From the IMG/VR virus record IMGVR_UViG_3300042390_000108, positions 1 to 37,662 of that record: a stretch of 37,662 nt of DNA, one strand, 5' to 3'. Both the position numbers and the translations under genes were made by a program. The notes under the pieces were generated by a model. It worked only from the letters and a program-made list of their open reading frames with translations, had not been told where the DNA came from and searched no databases. Every line of letters starts with the position of its first letter. Position 1 is the first letter of the stretch. Shown here piece after piece: positions 29,427-37,049 of the stretch. The stretch is from a virus.

Positions 29427-30167
29427 ATGTTGATTGACAATGAATCTGAGCCGCTAGGCGAACTCGAAATTGAAGAAGCTAAGATTGACACACCTGAACT
29501 TCCTGAGAAATACAGGGCCAAAAGTTTGGAAGAAGTTGTACGGATGCACCAAGAGGCTGAAAAGCTGATTGGCAAGCAGGCCCAAGAGGTCGGCGAAGTC
29601 CGTAAATTGGCAGACGAGTTGCTCAAGCAAAACCTCGGTTCTAAGCAGCAGCGTATTCAGGAGGAAGAACCTGAAGTTGACTTTTTTGAGAACCCTCAAA
29701 AAGCAGTTCAATCGACCATTGATAGACATCCCGATGTTGTTGCGGCCCGCCAAGCTGGCCAAGATTTCAAACGGATGCAGATTCAGCAAAAGCTGGTGCA
29801 GGATCACCCCGACTACTCCCAAGTGGTCAATGATTCTGAGTTCCAAAACTGGGTGAAGTCTTCACCCGTGCGCCTGGGACTCTACGCAAAAGCCGACGGT
29901 GAGTTTGACTATGATTCGGCCAATGAATTGTTGTCCACCTTCAAGCAACTTCGTGGCGTCAAGGCTAAGGAATCCGATCAGGCGAGTACCGCTGCACGGA
30001 CCAAGAGCATGAAAGCCGCGCAAGTCGATGTAGGTGGCTCTGGCGAGAGTTCAAAACGAGTCTATCGAAGGGCCGACCTCATTCGTCTCAAGATGACAGA
30101 CCCGTCAAGGTACGAAACACTGAGTGATGAAATCATGCAGGCGTACTCTGAAGGGCGTGTTCGATAA
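29427..30167 (+). CDS. scaffolding protein (246 aa)
   Basis: AGGA lies about 9 bases upstream of the ATG. The protein is acidic and helical with long charged coils (AKSLEEVVRMHQEAEKLIGK), and a C-terminal basic helix-rich end (RVYRRADLIRLKMTDPSRYE) that resembles coat-binding ends of scaffolds. It lies directly before the coat gene. It would guide procapsid assembly and then leave. No protease gene is present nearby. Confidence 0.85.
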   Translation: MLIDNESEPLGELEIEEAKIDTPELPEKYRAKSLEEVVRMHQEAEKLIGKQAQEVGEVRKLADELLKQNLGSKQQRIQEEEPEVDFFENPQKAVQSTIDRHPDVVAARQAGQDFKRMQIQQKLVQDHPDYSQVVNDSEFQNWVKSSPVRLGLYAKADGEFDYDSANELLSTFKQLRGVKAKESDQASTAARTKSMKAAQVDVGGSGESSKRVYRRADLIRLKMTDPSRYETLSDEIMQAYSEGRVR

Positions 30168-30188
30168 TTTAACTTTGGAGCTTTTAAC

Positions 30189-31163
30189 ATGGCAAACACC
30201 GCTTTTTCCCCCACCAATTCGGTAACCACCACCTCCGCAGCGAACTTCATCCCAGAAATTTGGTCTGATGAAATCGTGGCTTCTTACAAGAAAAACCTCG
30301 TCTTGGCCAACCTGGTCAAGAAGATGTCTTTCAAAGGCAAGAAGGGTGATACCGTCAACATCCCTAGCCCAGCCCGTGGCAACGCCTCGGCCAAAGCCGC
30401 TACTGATGCCGTGACTCTGATCGCAGAGAGCGACACCATGATTCAGGTGCTCATCAACAAGCACTTTGAATACAGCCGCTTGATCGAAGACATTGTTGAA
30501 GTGCAATCCCTGACATCGCTGCGTTCTTTCTACACAGAAGACGCTGGCTATGCCTTGGCCCGCCGCCTCGACACTGACTTGGTTCAGTTGGGCCGCGCTT
30601 TCAACGGCGCTACCATCGGCACTGACGACTACGCAACCAGCGCCAGCTCCACAAAGGCTTTTGTTGGTTCGGACGGCACCACTGCCTACAACAGCACCAG
30701 CTCCAACGCTGCTGCTTTGACTGATGCTGCTATCCGCCGCACCATCCAGCGCCTGGACGACAACGATGTTCCTATGGACGGTCGTTTCTTCCTGATCCCT
30801 CCTTCGAGCCGCAACACCCTGATGGGTCTGGCCCGTTACACCGAGCAAGCGTTCATCGGCAACGGCGACGCTATCCGCAACGGTGAAATCGGTCAGTTGT
30901 ACGGTATGGCTGTGTTCGCTTCTTCCAACGCCGATACCGGCGCTGGTAACACTGCGACTGACCGTATCTGCCTGATGGGTCACAAGGACTCGATGGTGTT
31001 GGTTGAGCAGATCGGCATCCGTTCGCAGACTCAGTACAAGCAGGAATACCTCGGTACCCTGTTCACTGCTGACACTCTGTACGGCGTGAAGGCTCTGCGC
31101 ACTGCCGCGTCTCCATCGGCTGCTAACGCATCCGGCGCTTACGCTTTGGCTGTACCAGCCTAA
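30189..31163 (+). CDS. major capsid protein (324 aa)
   Basis: TTGGAGC precedes the ATG. The start MANTAFSPTNSVTTTSAANF, then PEIWSDEIVASYKKNLVLAN (about 21-40), is typical of HK97-fold coats of aquatic podoviruses. FKGKKGDTVNIP and LINKHFEYSRLIEDIVEVQS fit E-loop and spine regions. Ala/Thr/Ser-rich loops follow. Codon use is strongly biased and uniform, as expected for a highly expressed gene. It is bounded downstream by a strong terminator at 31170. Confidence 0.92.
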   Translation: MANTAFSPTNSVTTTSAANFIPEIWSDEIVASYKKNLVLANLVKKMSFKGKKGDTVNIPSPARGNASAKAATDAVTLIAESDTMIQVLINKHFEYSRLIEDIVEVQSLTSLRSFYTEDAGYALARRLDTDLVQLGRAFNGATIGTDDYATSASSTKAFVGSDGTTAYNSTSSNAAALTDAAIRRTIQRLDDNDVPMDGRFFLIPPSSRNTLMGLARYTEQAFIGNGDAIRNGEIGQLYGMAVFASSNADTGAGNTATDRICLMGHKDSMVLVEQIGIRSQTQYKQEYLGTLFTADTLYGVKALRTAASPSAANASGAYALAVPA

Positions 31164-31169
31164 TGAATA

Positions 31170-31200
31170 GCCCCCGGCCACAAGCTGGGGGCATCTTTTT
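31170..31200 (+). terminator. intrinsic terminator after the coat gene
   Basis: GCCCCC (31170-31175) pairs with GGGGGC (31187-31192), extended by two further G-C pairs after one mismatch, and is followed by ATCTTTTTC. It lies seven bases after the coat stop. Partial read-through must feed the downstream head genes. Confidence 0.85.
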
Positions 31201-31213
31201 CTAGGAGATTCAA

Positions 31214-31537
31214 ATGGCAACCGCATCAGCAGTAACATCCCGCAGAGGCAACGATCAGTTCCGGGGCATTTTCAGCGACACATGGGTGGTCACAGCCACT
31301 TTGAACGCTGGCTCCTTGGTCGACGCCGCTGGCGAGACTGACGACATCACAATCCCCGGCGTTGCCTTGGGTGATATGGTTATCGGCGCGTCTTTGGGCG
31401 TGGATTTGGTTGGCTTGACCGTTACCGGCTACGTGTCGGCAGCAGATACCGTCAAATTCCGTGTTCAAAACGAGTCTGGCTCGACCGTTGACTTGGCTTC
31501 TTCAACGCTGCGCGTTGTAGTGGCTCGCATGGTCTAA
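31214..31537 (+). CDS. putative head decoration / minor capsid protein (107 aa)
   Basis: AGGAG stands seven bases before the ATG. It is a beta-rich, Thr/Val/Gly-rich protein (NAGSLVDAAGETDDITIPGV; LGDMVIGASLGVDLVGLTV) that follows the coat gene and has its own terminator. Size, composition and place suit a capsid decoration or stabilising protein. Confidence 0.65.
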   Translation: MATASAVTSRRGNDQFRGIFSDTWVVTATLNAGSLVDAAGETDDITIPGVALGDMVIGASLGVDLVGLTVTGYVSAADTVKFRVQNESGSTVDLASSTLRVVVARMV

Positions 31538-31543
31538 ATGATA

Positions 31544-31564
31544 GGGGGGCTTCGGTCCCCCTTT
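31544..31564 (+). terminator. intrinsic terminator with UUCG tetraloop
   Basis: GGGGGGC-TTCG-GTCCCCC forms a 7-bp stem including one G-U, closed by a very stable UUCG loop and followed by TTTCT. It lies six bases after the decoration gene stop. Confidence 0.85.
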
Positions 31565-31580
31565 CTACAGAAAGAAAATC

Positions 31581-31790
31581 ATGGCTACATATCGTTGTTT
31601 GGCAAGTGGTAATACGGTGACGTTCACTTTGCAACACGACATTGACTCAATGCGCGGCCACGGCGGCTACGTTTTGGTTGATGAGCAAGGTGAACTGGTG
31701 AAGGTCCAAGAGGCCAGCAAAGAACTACCGATGACGCCCGCTGTGCCCGTAAAGCGCATGGGCAGACCCCGCAAGGCAGTAACCATCTAA
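31581..31790 (+). CDS. small protein of unknown function (69 aa)
   Basis: AAAGAAAA is the only ribosome site visible. It encodes a beta-rich start (MATYRCLASGNTVTFTLQHD), YVLVDEQGEL, and a basic GRPRKAV tail that looks like an AT-hook. It may be a head-completion or DNA-associated virion protein. Confidence 0.65.
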   Translation: MATYRCLASGNTVTFTLQHDIDSMRGHGGYVLVDEQGELVKVQEASKELPMTPAVPVKRMGRPRKAVTI

Positions 31791-31800
31791 GGAGCACATC

Positions 31801-31950
31801 ATGCCAATGGTCGGAACAAAGAAGTTTGCCTACACACCCAAGGGCAAAAAAGAAGCCAAAGACATGTCGATGAAGACGGGCAAGCCTGTCAAGTCCATGC
31901 CTGTTCGCGGCTCACGCACGGCAACCAACAAAGCCAAAAAAGGCTACTGA
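31801..31950 (+). CDS. lysine-rich mini-protein (49 aa)
   Basis: AAGGAG precedes the ATG. MPMVGTKKFAYTPKGKKEAK and a basic remainder (KTGKPVKSMPVRGSRTATNK) make a very basic, probably disordered protein of a type I recall between coat and adaptor genes in many phages. It may bind packaged DNA. It ends in a TGATG overlap with the next gene. Confidence 0.7.
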   Translation: MPMVGTKKFAYTPKGKKEAKDMSMKTGKPVKSMPVRGSRTATNKAKKGY

Positions 31951-32096
31951 TGAAGCCCGGCCTCTATGCCAACATTGCAGCCAAGAAAGAACGCATCAAA
32001 GCGGGTTCTGGCGAGAAGATGCGCAAGCCCGGCACCAAGGGCGCTCCAACCGCTGCTGCCTTCAAGGCTGCGGCCAAGACGGCCAAAAAGAAATGA
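31950..32096 (+). CDS. lysine/alanine-rich mini-protein (48 aa)
   Basis: The frame starts in a TGATG overlap and ends in ATGA. MKPGLYANIAAKKERIKAGS and an Ala/Lys tail ending KKK give a strongly basic, short protein. MKPGLYANI-type starts recur in phage head regions. A DNA-binding or head role is inferred from charge and place. Confidence 0.7.
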   Translation: MKPGLYANIAAKKERIKAGSGEKMRKPGTKGAPTAAAFKAAAKTAKKK

Positions 32097-32386
32097 AAAC
32101 CCCCGCCTGGCAGCGCAAAGAAGGACAGTCCAAGACCGGAGGCTTGAACGCCAAGGGTCGGGCGTCTTATAATGCGTCAACCGGGGGTGATCTCAAAGCT
32201 CCCGTGAAGTCGGGCGACAACCCAAGACGGGCCTCCTTCTTAGCACGCATGGGCAATATGCCTGGGCCTGAGATGAAAGACGGTAAGCCCACCCGGCTAC
32301 TCTTGTCTCTAAAGGCTTGGGGCGCATCGTCCAAAGAGGATGCTAAGTCCAAAGCCAAGGCGATCTCCGCAAGGAACAAGAAATGA
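32093..32386 (+). CDS. DUF6321-type basic protein (97 aa)
   Basis: The motif EGQSKTGGLNAKGRASYN and then RRASFLARMGNMPGPEMKDG is characteristic of a conserved basic phage protein (DUF6321, from memory). A basic C-terminal helix follows (EDAKSKAKAISARNKK). It is coupled by ATGA on both sides, as third of three basic proteins in a row. Function unknown. Confidence 0.75.
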   Translation: MKTPAWQRKEGQSKTGGLNAKGRASYNASTGGDLKAPVKSGDNPRRASFLARMGNMPGPEMKDGKPTRLLLSLKAWGASSKEDAKSKAKAISARNKK

Positions 32387-32715
32387 GACCCATATCTGTC
32401 GGCATCAACCCCACCGCTGGGGCGACCACCACGGTCTACACCGTGCCGACGGGTTATTACGCGCTGTTCAATCTGCTGTACGTCCACAACACGGGGAGTG
32501 GGTCCAAGACTTTGACCGTCCAGTGGTACGACGCAAGCGCAGCCACTAGCATTGACATCCTGACTGCGGTGACCTACACCAGCAAGACGTACACACAGTT
32601 TGACAACGCCTATGTGGTTTTTGAAGAGGGTGACCAACTGCGCGTCACACCAGAATCAGGCAGCGCGTTTTCGATCATCGCAACCTTTGACCAAATCGGA
32701 TTGACACGCCAATGA
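32383..32715 (+). CDS. small beta-rich virion protein (110 aa)
   Basis: The sequence (AGATTTVYTVPTGYYALFNL; TLTVQWYDASAATSIDILTA; VVFEEGDQLRVTPESGSAFS) is a compact beta sandwich typical of phage head or connector accessory proteins. It overlaps both neighbours by ATGA. Confidence 0.65.
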   Translation: MRPISVGINPTAGATTTVYTVPTGYYALFNLLYVHNTGSGSKTLTVQWYDASAATSIDILTAVTYTSKTYTQFDNAYVVFEEGDQLRVTPESGSAFSIIATFDQIGLTRQ

Positions 32716-33359
32716 CCTACCTTCAACTCATCAACGACGTGTTGGTCCGGCTGCGCGAGACGCAGGTGTCGTCCAACAGCGAGACCGCCTACTCCACCCT
32801 GATCGGGCGGTTCGTCAACGACGCCAAGCGCCAGATCGAGGATGCCTTTAGTTGGAACGTGCTCGGGCAGACGGTGACGATCACCACCACACCCGGCACC
32901 TACATTTATTCGCTGACTGGCTCTGGCCAGAAGTTCCAGGTGATGGACGCGCTGAACACGACCGCCAACGTCGGTATGCAGAACATCAGCTTTGTGCAGA
33001 TGAACCGCTTCCAGAATCTGGTGCCCGCGATCAGCGGCATCCCAGAATACTACGCATTTGACGGTGTGGACGGCAACGGCGACACCAAGGTGGTGCTGTA
33101 CGCCCGTCCTGATGGGGTCTACGTCCTCCCATTTGCACTGACCGTGCCCCAAGCGCCCTTGTCGGCTGACAACACACTGGTGCTGGTGTCTGACGCGCTG
33201 GTGGTGCAAAACGCCTACGCTCGTGCTCTGGTCGAGCGCGGCGAGGACGGCGGCTTGAACTCGTCCGAGGCGTACCAACTGTATCGCGGGATGCTGGCTG
33301 ATCAGATTGCGCTGGAGGGCACCCGCTATCCAGAGAACCAAGAGTTTGTCGCCATATGA
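32712..33359 (+). CDS. head-tail adaptor protein (215 aa)
   Basis: MTYLQLINDVLVRLRETQVS and the following RFVNDAKRQIEDAFSWNVLG are the usual start of podovirus adaptor proteins (T7 gp11 / P22 gp4-like group). The C-terminal half has helices (VVQNAYARALVERGEDGG; AYQLYRGMLADQIALEG) expected to contact the portal. It joins the portal ring to the tail nozzle encoded next (ATGA overlap). Confidence 0.85.
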   Translation: MTYLQLINDVLVRLRETQVSSNSETAYSTLIGRFVNDAKRQIEDAFSWNVLGQTVTITTTPGTYIYSLTGSGQKFQVMDALNTTANVGMQNISFVQMNRFQNLVPAISGIPEYYAFDGVDGNGDTKVVLYARPDGVYVLPFALTVPQAPLSADNTLVLVSDALVVQNAYARALVERGEDGGLNSSEAYQLYRGMLADQIALEGTRYPENQEFVAI

Positions 33360-34900
33360 GCCAAGCCCTCCAGACCGCAAGCATCTCAGCGCCCGGTTTT
33401 TTCGGGTTGAACACGCAGGACAGCCCTCTGGACTTGGCGCAGGGTTTTGCCTTGGTCGCAACGAACTGCATCATTGACCAGTACGGTCGCATCGGCTCGC
33501 GCAAGGGCTGGGCACGGGTCAACTCATCGTCTGGCAACTTGGGGGCCAACGATGTAGGTGTCATCCATGAGCTGGTGCAGGCTGACGGCACGCTGACTGT
33601 GCTGTTCGCAGGCAACAACAAGCTGTTCAAGCTGGACGGCTCCAACGCTGTGGTCGAGCTGACTTACGGGGGTGGGGGTACTGCGCCGACGATCACGGCC
33701 AGCAACTGGTCGGTGGCTTCGCTCAACGGCATCACCTACTTCTTCCAGACGGGCCACGACCCGCTGATCTTCGACCCGACCATCAGCACCACAACGTATC
33801 GCCGCGTCAGCGAGAAGTCAGGCTACGTCGGCACTGTGCCCTCGGGCAACATTGTGCTGTCTGCCTTTGGCCGCTTGTGGGTTGCGGATACCGCCACCGA
33901 CAACGTGACGGTGTTCTTCTCTGACCTGCTGTCCGGCCATATTTGGAGCACAGGCACAGCGGGCACGCTGAACATCGACCGGGTGTGGCCAAACGGCTCA
34001 GACGAGGTGACTGGTCTCGCGGCCCATAACGGCTTTTTGATCATCTTTGGCAAGCGCCAGATTCTGGTGTACGCCAACGCCACGACGCCCGCCACGATGA
34101 GCCTGAGCGACACGGTGGGCGGCATTGGCTGCATCGCCCGTGACTCCATTCAGAGCACTGGTAAGGACATCTTGTTCTTGTCCAACTCAGGCATCCGGTC
34201 GTTCGCCAGGACGATTGTTGAGAAGTCAGCGCCCTTGGGTGACCTGTCCAAGAACATCCGCAGCGACTTCATGTCGATTGTGGCTGGCGAGACGCTGGCC
34301 AACATCAAGTCGGTGTACTCAGAGGCAGAGGCGTTCTATCTGGTGACGCTGCCATCGGTCAAAGAGGTGTACTGCTTTGACACCCGCGTGCAGTTGCAAG
34401 ACGGGTCGTTCCGCGTCACCAACTGGAACTCGATTGAGCCAACGGCGCTGCTTTCGCGGCGCAACGGTGACGTGCTGATTGGCAAGAACGGCTACATCGG
34501 TAAGTACAGCACCTACCAAGATTACACATCGGCCTACCGGATGCAGTACTTCACCAACCACGCCGACCTGGGCAACCAGAACGTAACGTCGCTGCTCAAG
34601 CGGCTAAAGGTTGTGGTGATCGGCGGCACGAATCAGTTTGTGACGATGAAGTGGGGTTTCGACTTTGCCACGAACTACTTGTCGGCCAACGCGCTGATTC
34701 CAACGCAAGGGATTTCAGAGTACGGCATTGGTGAGTACGACATCGCTCAGTATTCTGAGGGTGTGGCCTTGCAAACCTTATCGACCAGCGCAAGCGGCAG
34801 CGGTAAAATCGTGCAAACCGGATACGAAACCAACATCAACGGCTCGCCGCTGTCGATTCAACGGATTGAGATTCAGTCTAAAGACGGCAAGATGTCGTAA
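33356..34900 (+). CDS. tail nozzle / stabilisation protein (514 aa)
   Basis: It follows the adaptor with a four-base overlap. The N-terminus (APGFFGLNTQDSPLDLAQGF, then NCIIDQYGRIGSRKGW) is characteristic of podovirus tail tubular protein B / P22 gp10-like proteins. A likely propeller of repeated beta blades follows (GNIVLSAFGRLWVADT; AHNGFLIIFGKRQILVYA; DILFLSNSGIRSF). It would form the tail tube end. Length is moderate for the group. Confidence 0.85.
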   Translation: MSQALQTASISAPGFFGLNTQDSPLDLAQGFALVATNCIIDQYGRIGSRKGWARVNSSSGNLGANDVGVIHELVQADGTLTVLFAGNNKLFKLDGSNAVVELTYGGGGTAPTITASNWSVASLNGITYFFQTGHDPLIFDPTISTTTYRRVSEKSGYVGTVPSGNIVLSAFGRLWVADTATDNVTVFFSDLLSGHIWSTGTAGTLNIDRVWPNGSDEVTGLAAHNGFLIIFGKRQILVYANATTPATMSLSDTVGGIGCIARDSIQSTGKDILFLSNSGIRSFARTIVEKSAPLGDLSKNIRSDFMSIVAGETLANIKSVYSEAEAFYLVTLPSVKEVYCFDTRVQLQDGSFRVTNWNSIEPTALLSRRNGDVLIGKNGYIGKYSTYQDYTSAYRMQYFTNHADLGNQNVTSLLKRLKVVVIGGTNQFVTMKWGFDFATNYLSANALIPTQGISEYGIGEYDIAQYSEGVALQTLSTSASGSGKIVQTGYETNINGSPLSIQRIEIQSKDGKMS

Positions 34901-34916
34901 GCAACAGGAGATCATT

Positions 34917-35693
34917 TTGTCTAATTACACACAGAGCACCAACTTCGCCACGAAAGATGCGCTGCCGTCTGGCGATCCGCTGAAGATCGTCAAGGGCACC
35001 GAGATCAACACGGAGTTCAACAACATCGCTGTGGCCGTGGCGACCAAAGCTGATCTGGCGTCACCTACGTTTACGGGCACGCCAGCAGCGCCCACGGCTT
35101 CGGCAGGTACTAACAGCACGCAGCTTGCGACCACGGCTTACGCTGACGCTGCAATCGTGGCAGAGCGCACGGCTACCGCTACACTCACCAACAAGTCGCT
35201 AACTAGCCCTACGCTGACGGGCACACCTGTGGCCCCAACAGCGGCGGTGAACACCAACGATACGCAAGTGGCGACCACGGCGTATGTTGTTGCTCAAATC
35301 GCCGACGATGCGCCGACCAAAACTGGTACCGGGGCTTCTGGCAATTGGGGCATCAACGTCACAGGAAATTCAGCAACTGTTACAAACGGCGTTTACACCA
35401 CCAATTTCACAGGCGGCAACCAAAGTCTCGGTACTAGCGGCTACCAAAAGCTCCCCGGTGGTTTGATTATGCAATGGGGAAATACAGGGGCATTGTCTGG
35501 AGGGCAAAACCTTACGGTTACATACCCCATTGCTTTCCCCAACGCTGTTTTTAATGTGCAGACCACTGTTATTGTGAGTACTGACACGAATGAGATTGCT
35601 CATGTGTACAGCGTAGGCACATCAACTTTTGTTGTGGCTAACTCCAACCCCGGAAGTGTAGACGGCGTCTATTGGCTGGCTTTTGGTTACTGA
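34917..35693 (+). CDS. tail fibre protein with TTG start (258 aa)
   Basis: A longer frame begins inside the nozzle gene, but AGGAG at about 34906-34910 points to TTG 34917, giving M-S-N-Y-T-Q. The segment DPLKIVKGTEINTEFNNIAV is an attachment domain common in podovirus fibres. The repeats SPTFTGTPAAPTASAGTNST and SPTLTGTPVAPTAAVNTNDT (each followed by Q-L/V-ATTAY) are classic fibre shaft units. The C-terminal domain is beta-rich (LPGGLIMQWGNTGALSGG), a tip fold widespread in fibres. A further receptor-binding candidate, lying apart from the main fibre cluster. Confidence 0.88.
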   Translation: MSNYTQSTNFATKDALPSGDPLKIVKGTEINTEFNNIAVAVATKADLASPTFTGTPAAPTASAGTNSTQLATTAYADAAIVAERTATATLTNKSLTSPTLTGTPVAPTAAVNTNDTQVATTAYVVAQIADDAPTKTGTGASGNWGINVTGNSATVTNGVYTTNFTGGNQSLGTSGYQKLPGGLIMQWGNTGALSGGQNLTVTYPIAFPNAVFNVQTTVIVSTDTNEIAHVYSVGTSTFVVANSNPGSVDGVYWLAFGY

Positions 35694-35694
35694 C

Positions 35695-35988
35695 ATGATC
35701 TCCCACCACTTCAGCGATGGGCTGTACGCCAAGCAAGCGGTTATCCCCGCAGGCACAGCCATCCTGAAGCACACGCATGAGTTCAGCCACCTGTCGATTC
35801 TTGCCAGTGGCAAGGTGGCGGTGATGAAGGGTGAAGATATAGAAGTCATCGAAGCGCCAGCTTGCATTGAGATCAAGGCTGGTTTGACGCATGGCGTCAA
35901 GGCGATCACGGATTGCGTTTGGTTTTGTATTCACGCCACCGACGAGAAAGACCCGTCAAAGGTGGACGACGTTTTGATTGGAGTTTGA
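35695..35988 (+). CDS. small cupin-fold protein (97 aa)
   Basis: I chose ATG 35695, the first after the fibre stop. The beta-barrel pattern GTAILKHTHEFSHLSILASG (His-x-His, then Ser/Leu and Gly) and GLTHGVKAITDCVWFCIH fits a single-domain cupin with metal-binding histidines. Cupins isomerise or epimerise sugars or bind small ligands. Its neighbours are fibre and ejection genes. It may modify a surface sugar or simply be a structural barrel. Confidence 0.75.
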   Translation: MISHHFSDGLYAKQAVIPAGTAILKHTHEFSHLSILASGKVAVMKGEDIEVIEAPACIEIKAGLTHGVKAITDCVWFCIHATDEKDPSKVDDVLIGV

Positions 35989-35989
35989 T

Positions 35990-37039
35990 ATGCCTATTTA
36001 TGCAGCTGGTATCGGCCTTGTAGGGGGTTTGCTCGGGGGAAGGTCAGCCAAGAAAGCCGCGCAAGCCCAAGCAGCAGCGCAAGAACGCGCAGCGCAATTA
36101 GCGGCTGAAGAATCGCGGTTCCGTCCGGTCGGCATCACGACACGCTTTGGCCAGTCGCAGTTCCAGACCGACCCCCAAGGCCGCGTCTCTGGGGCCAGCT
36201 ACACGCTCGACCCCCAACTGGCGGCCATGCAAGACCGCTTCTTGGGTCTGGCAGGTGGTGGGCTGACGCAAGCCGAGGGAGCGCAGCAGCAGTTTGCGCC
36301 TCTTGGCCAAGCGGCTCAAGGTCTGTTTGGCCTCGGCCAGCAGTACCTGGCGCAGTCGCCTGAGCAGGCCGCGCAGCAGTACATGGCCGGGCAGCAGAAC
36401 TTGCTGGCCCCAAGCCGTGAGCGTCAGTTTGCGCAGCTCCAGAACCAACTGTTCCAAACTGGCCGTGGTGGTCTGTCCGTTGGGGCCACAGGCGAGCGCC
36501 CAAGCGGTGCGGCTGGCCTTGGTGCTGCCAGTCCTGAGATGGAGGCGTACTACAACGCCATCGCCCAACAAGACGCTGGTTTGGCCGCGCAGGCCATGCA
36601 AGCCGGGCAGCAGCAGACAGCCTTCGGTGCTGGTCTGTTCGGCACGGGCGGCAACCTGCTGACGCAAGGCTACGGCGGTCAGGCTGCGGCTCTGGGTCCG
36701 TACCAGGCTTACCTGCAAGGCGCGACTGGCCTAGAGGCTTTGGGTCAGCAGCCGCTGGACATGGGTTCGGCGCTTGGTGGGCGCAACGTCAACACCACGG
36801 GGGCAAACGCGCTGTACCAAGGCGGTATGGCTGCGGCTGGCTCTCAATTTAAAGCAGACGCATACAACCCGTTTGCAACAGCGCTGACGCAAGGCAGTCA
36901 GAATAAGACTCTGATGGACGCATTTGGTAGGATGTTTGGCAGCGGTAGCGGTGCCACTGTTGACCCGTTGAGCACATCTGCATACGGGTTTGGTTTGCCG
37001 GGTTTTGAAGCAGCTCAGGCTGACATTTACGGTCGCTAA
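35990..37039 (+). CDS. Ala/Gln/Gly-rich internal virion protein (349 aa)
   Basis: ATG 35990 follows GGAG. The N-terminus has a short glycine-rich hydrophobic run (GIGLVGGLLGG, residues 7-17) and then an Ala/Gln helix (AQAQAAAQERAAQLAAEESR). The body is low-complexity, with long Ala/Gln/Gly stretches (QAAQGLFGLGQQYLAQSPEQ; AAQAMQAGQQQTAFGAG). I recall this style in ejection or internal proteins of aquatic podoviruses. A partial second allele covers 3-305. Confidence 0.7.
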   Translation: MPIYAAGIGLVGGLLGGRSAKKAAQAQAAAQERAAQLAAEESRFRPVGITTRFGQSQFQTDPQGRVSGASYTLDPQLAAMQDRFLGLAGGGLTQAEGAQQQFAPLGQAAQGLFGLGQQYLAQSPEQAAQQYMAGQQNLLAPSRERQFAQLQNQLFQTGRGGLSVGATGERPSGAAGLGAASPEMEAYYNAIAQQDAGLAAQAMQAGQQQTAFGAGLFGTGGNLLTQGYGGQAAALGPYQAYLQGATGLEALGQQPLDMGSALGGRNVNTTGANALYQGGMAAAGSQFKADAYNPFATALTQGSQNKTLMDAFGRMFGSGSGATVDPLSTSAYGFGLPGFEAAQADIYGR

Positions 37040-37049
37040 GGAGTAAGAC

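Noticed and set aside
30105-31238. 377-codon minus-strand frame opposite the coat gene
   Set aside because: It crosses the coat gene and its flanks, including the terminator, and has shadow-type composition. The coat gene explains the bias.
34728-34916. Longer N-terminus for the 258-aa fibre protein
   Set aside because: It would overlap the nozzle gene by 173 bases. The AGGAG before TTG 34917 and the known fibre start pattern support the shorter form.
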